From the NCBI GenBank assembly GCA_025929005.1, contig JAICND010000100.1, positions 1-6,227 of the forward strand: a stretch of DNA of 6,227 bases, in the 5' to 3' direction. The notes beneath the pieces were generated by a model. That model had not been told where the DNA came from and made no database searches. It saw only the letters and a program-made list of their open reading frames with translations. The position numbers and the translations under genes were made by a program. Source of the DNA: Acidimicrobiia bacterium (GTDB taxonomy: Bacteria; Actinomycetota; Acidimicrobiia; Spongiisociales; ZC4RG35). This document shows, one piece after another, positions 5,415-6,227 of the stretch; position 1 is the first letter of the stretch, and each line of letters begins with the position of its first letter.

Positions 5415-6227
5415 ACGCGCTCCACCACTGCCGACACCCCCTGACCAACTCCTATGCACATCGTGGCCAGCCCATACCTCTTATTTCGGCGTATCAACTC
5501 ATGGGCCAAGGTGGTCAGGAGGCGGGCGCCCGAGGCGCCCAGGGGATGACCGAGGGCGATGGCACCACCATTGACGTTGACTATCTCAGGATCACACCCC
5601 AGGAGCCGAACCGTTGCCACCGCCTGGGCAGCGAACGCCTCGTTGAGCTCGACCAGGTCGAGCTCACCCACTTTCAGAGAGGCCCGCTCCAGAGCCTTGT
5701 GACTGGCCGGCACCGGACCGATGCCCATCAGGTCGGGGTCGACCCCGGCCGCCGCCGACGAAACGATGCGAGCGAGGGGTGTCAAGTGATGTGTTCGCAG
5801 ACCCTCCTCGGTGGCTAACAGACACGCCGCCGCCCCATCGTTCATGGGTGAGCTGTTGCCGGCGGTAACGGTGCCACCCTCTAGGAAGACCGCAGGCAGC
5901 CTGGCGAGGGCTTCGAGTGAGGTGTCGGGCCGCGGGCCTTCGTCTTCTGAGATGGTGTTCGTCTTATGGTGTCGGGCGTCGACGGGAGCATCGATCGGCT
6001 CCATCTCGGTCTTGAACCGGCCGAGTTGTTGGGCGGCCACTGCCTTGACGTGGCTCGCGAGGGCAAAAGTGTCTTGATCAAGCCGGGAGACGCTGTACTT
6101 TTCTGCCACCCGCTCCGCTGTCATCCCCAGTGTGATCGGCGGATACATCGCTTTCAACCTCGGGATTACGAATCGCCACCCGAGCACCGAATCTACGACC
6201 TCGGGACTCCCCGTAGAGAAAGGCCGC
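5411..6227 (-). CDS. Thiolase, acetyl-CoA acyltransferase type (5' part outside window)
   Basis: The frame is open through the right edge, so this is the C-terminal 271 residues of a roughly 390-residue thiolase. The first domain with the nucleophilic Cys (near residue 90 in relatives) is missing. The GTG at 6187 is internal. Visible in fragment numbering: LGMTAERVAEKYSVSR near 33-48, FLEGGTVTAGNSSPMNDGAAA near 114-134, the signature ELNEAFAAQ with Asn195, NGGAIALGHPLGASGAR with the catalytic His227 (codon 5546-5548), and MCIGVGQG with the second catalytic Cys257. This is the classic FadA/AtoB/PcaF pattern, not SCP2-type. The enzyme cleaves 3-oxoacyl-CoA with CoA to acetyl-CoA and a shortened acyl-CoA, or runs in reverse. 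As the first visible gene of the minus-strand operon, overlapping the CoA-transferase by 4 bases, it most likely performs the final cleavage of a beta-oxidation-like sequence. Chain-length or ring specificity cannot be told. Confidence 0.93.
   Translation of the reverse strand, partial: RPFSTGSPEVVDSVLGWRFVIPRLKAMYPPITLGMTAERVAEKYSVSRLDQDTFALASHVKAVAAQQLGRFKTEMEPIDAPVDARHHKTNTISEDEGPRPDTSLEALARLPAVFLEGGTVTAGNSSPMNDGAAACLLATEEGLRTHHLTPLARIVSSAAAGVDPDLMGIGPVPASHKALERASLKVGELDLVELNEAFAAQAVATVRLLGCDPEIVNVNGGAIALGHPLGASGARLLTTLAHELIRRNKRYGLATMCIGVGQGVSAVVERV
5420..5423 (-). promoter_or_regulatory. Ribosome binding site of the CoA-transferase gene
   Basis: On the minus strand GGAG lies 5 bases before the ATG at 5414, inside the last codons of the thiolase. 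With the ATGA overlap it decides the CoA-transferase start. Confidence 0.55.
5644..5666. repeat. Perfect 23-base inverted repeat inside the thiolase gene
   Basis: Two 11-base arms, TGAGCTCGACC and its exact complement, flank a single central A. It lies in the codons for the ELDLVELNE stretch of the thiolase. Because Glu, Leu, Asp and Val codons ending in C or G (GAG, CTC, GAC, GTC) are partly self-complementary, the symmetry may be a by-product of coding. No function is claimed. Confidence 0.5.

Noticed and set aside
5415..5459. Longer N-terminus for the CoA-transferase starting 45 bases upstream of 5414
   Set aside because: The extra 15 residues (Gly/Ser-rich) are not family-like and would overlap the thiolase end deeply. 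The ATG at 5414 has GGAG upstream and a typical ATGA overlap.
5524..5540. GGGCGCC/GGCGCCC hairpin with a 3-base loop
   Set aside because: It encodes the conserved GASGAR part of the thiolase signature. The symmetry follows from Gly/Ala codons and no T-run is present.
3087..6227. Direct assignment of the minus-strand operon as a benzylsuccinate (bbs) operon
   Set aside because: The thiolase has the ordinary FadA/AtoB signatures, only one CoA-transferase is visible, and the degenerate SDR is much shorter than a full SDR. Only the pairing principle is shared.

Overview
The window looks like chromosomal DNA from a GC-rich bacterium (about 60% G+C by eye), most likely an actinobacterium. The grounds are four GTG start codons among the five visible starts, very tight gene packing, and a beta-phosphoglucomutase-like HAD gene next to a GH65 gene, an arrangement also known from mycobacteria (Rv3400/Rv3401). 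No RNA gene, mobile element, CRISPR array or long non-coding stretch is visible. All gaps between genes are under 25 bases, so no promoter lies inside the window.

The left half (1-3083, + strand) is a carbohydrate unit. It has the 3' part of a HAD-family beta-phosphoglucomutase-like enzyme, then a full-length GH65 protein (maltose/trehalose/kojibiose phosphorylase superfamily), then a short MaoC-like hot-dog protein whose start overlaps the GH65 stop by 4 bases. In the simplest model GH65 splits an alpha-glucoside, releasing beta-glucose 1-phosphate if it is a phosphorylase, and the HAD enzyme isomerises this to glucose 6-phosphate. The MaoC-like protein does not fit that pathway, and it lacks the segment that normally carries the hydratase Asp/His pair.

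The right half (3087-6227, - strand) is a compact acyl-CoA unit, transcribed right to left: thiolase (5' end outside the window), class III (CaiB/BaiF) CoA-transferase, a short degenerate SDR-like protein without catalytic residues, and an intact FabG-like SDR. Junctions are a 4-base ATGA overlap, a 4-base gap and a 4-base GTGA overlap, so co-translation is likely. The enzymes suggest that a carboxylic acid is activated by CoA transfer, a 3-hydroxyacyl-CoA is oxidised, and the 3-oxoacyl-CoA is cleaved thiolytically. The substrate cannot be read from the sequence.

The most notable point is the degenerate-SDR/active-SDR pair inside this CoA operon. It recalls the BbsC/BbsD pseudoenzyme-enzyme pair of anaerobic toluene (benzylsuccinate) degradation, although the thiolase here is of the ordinary type and only one CoA-transferase is visible. 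The two units converge with only 3 bases between their stop codons.
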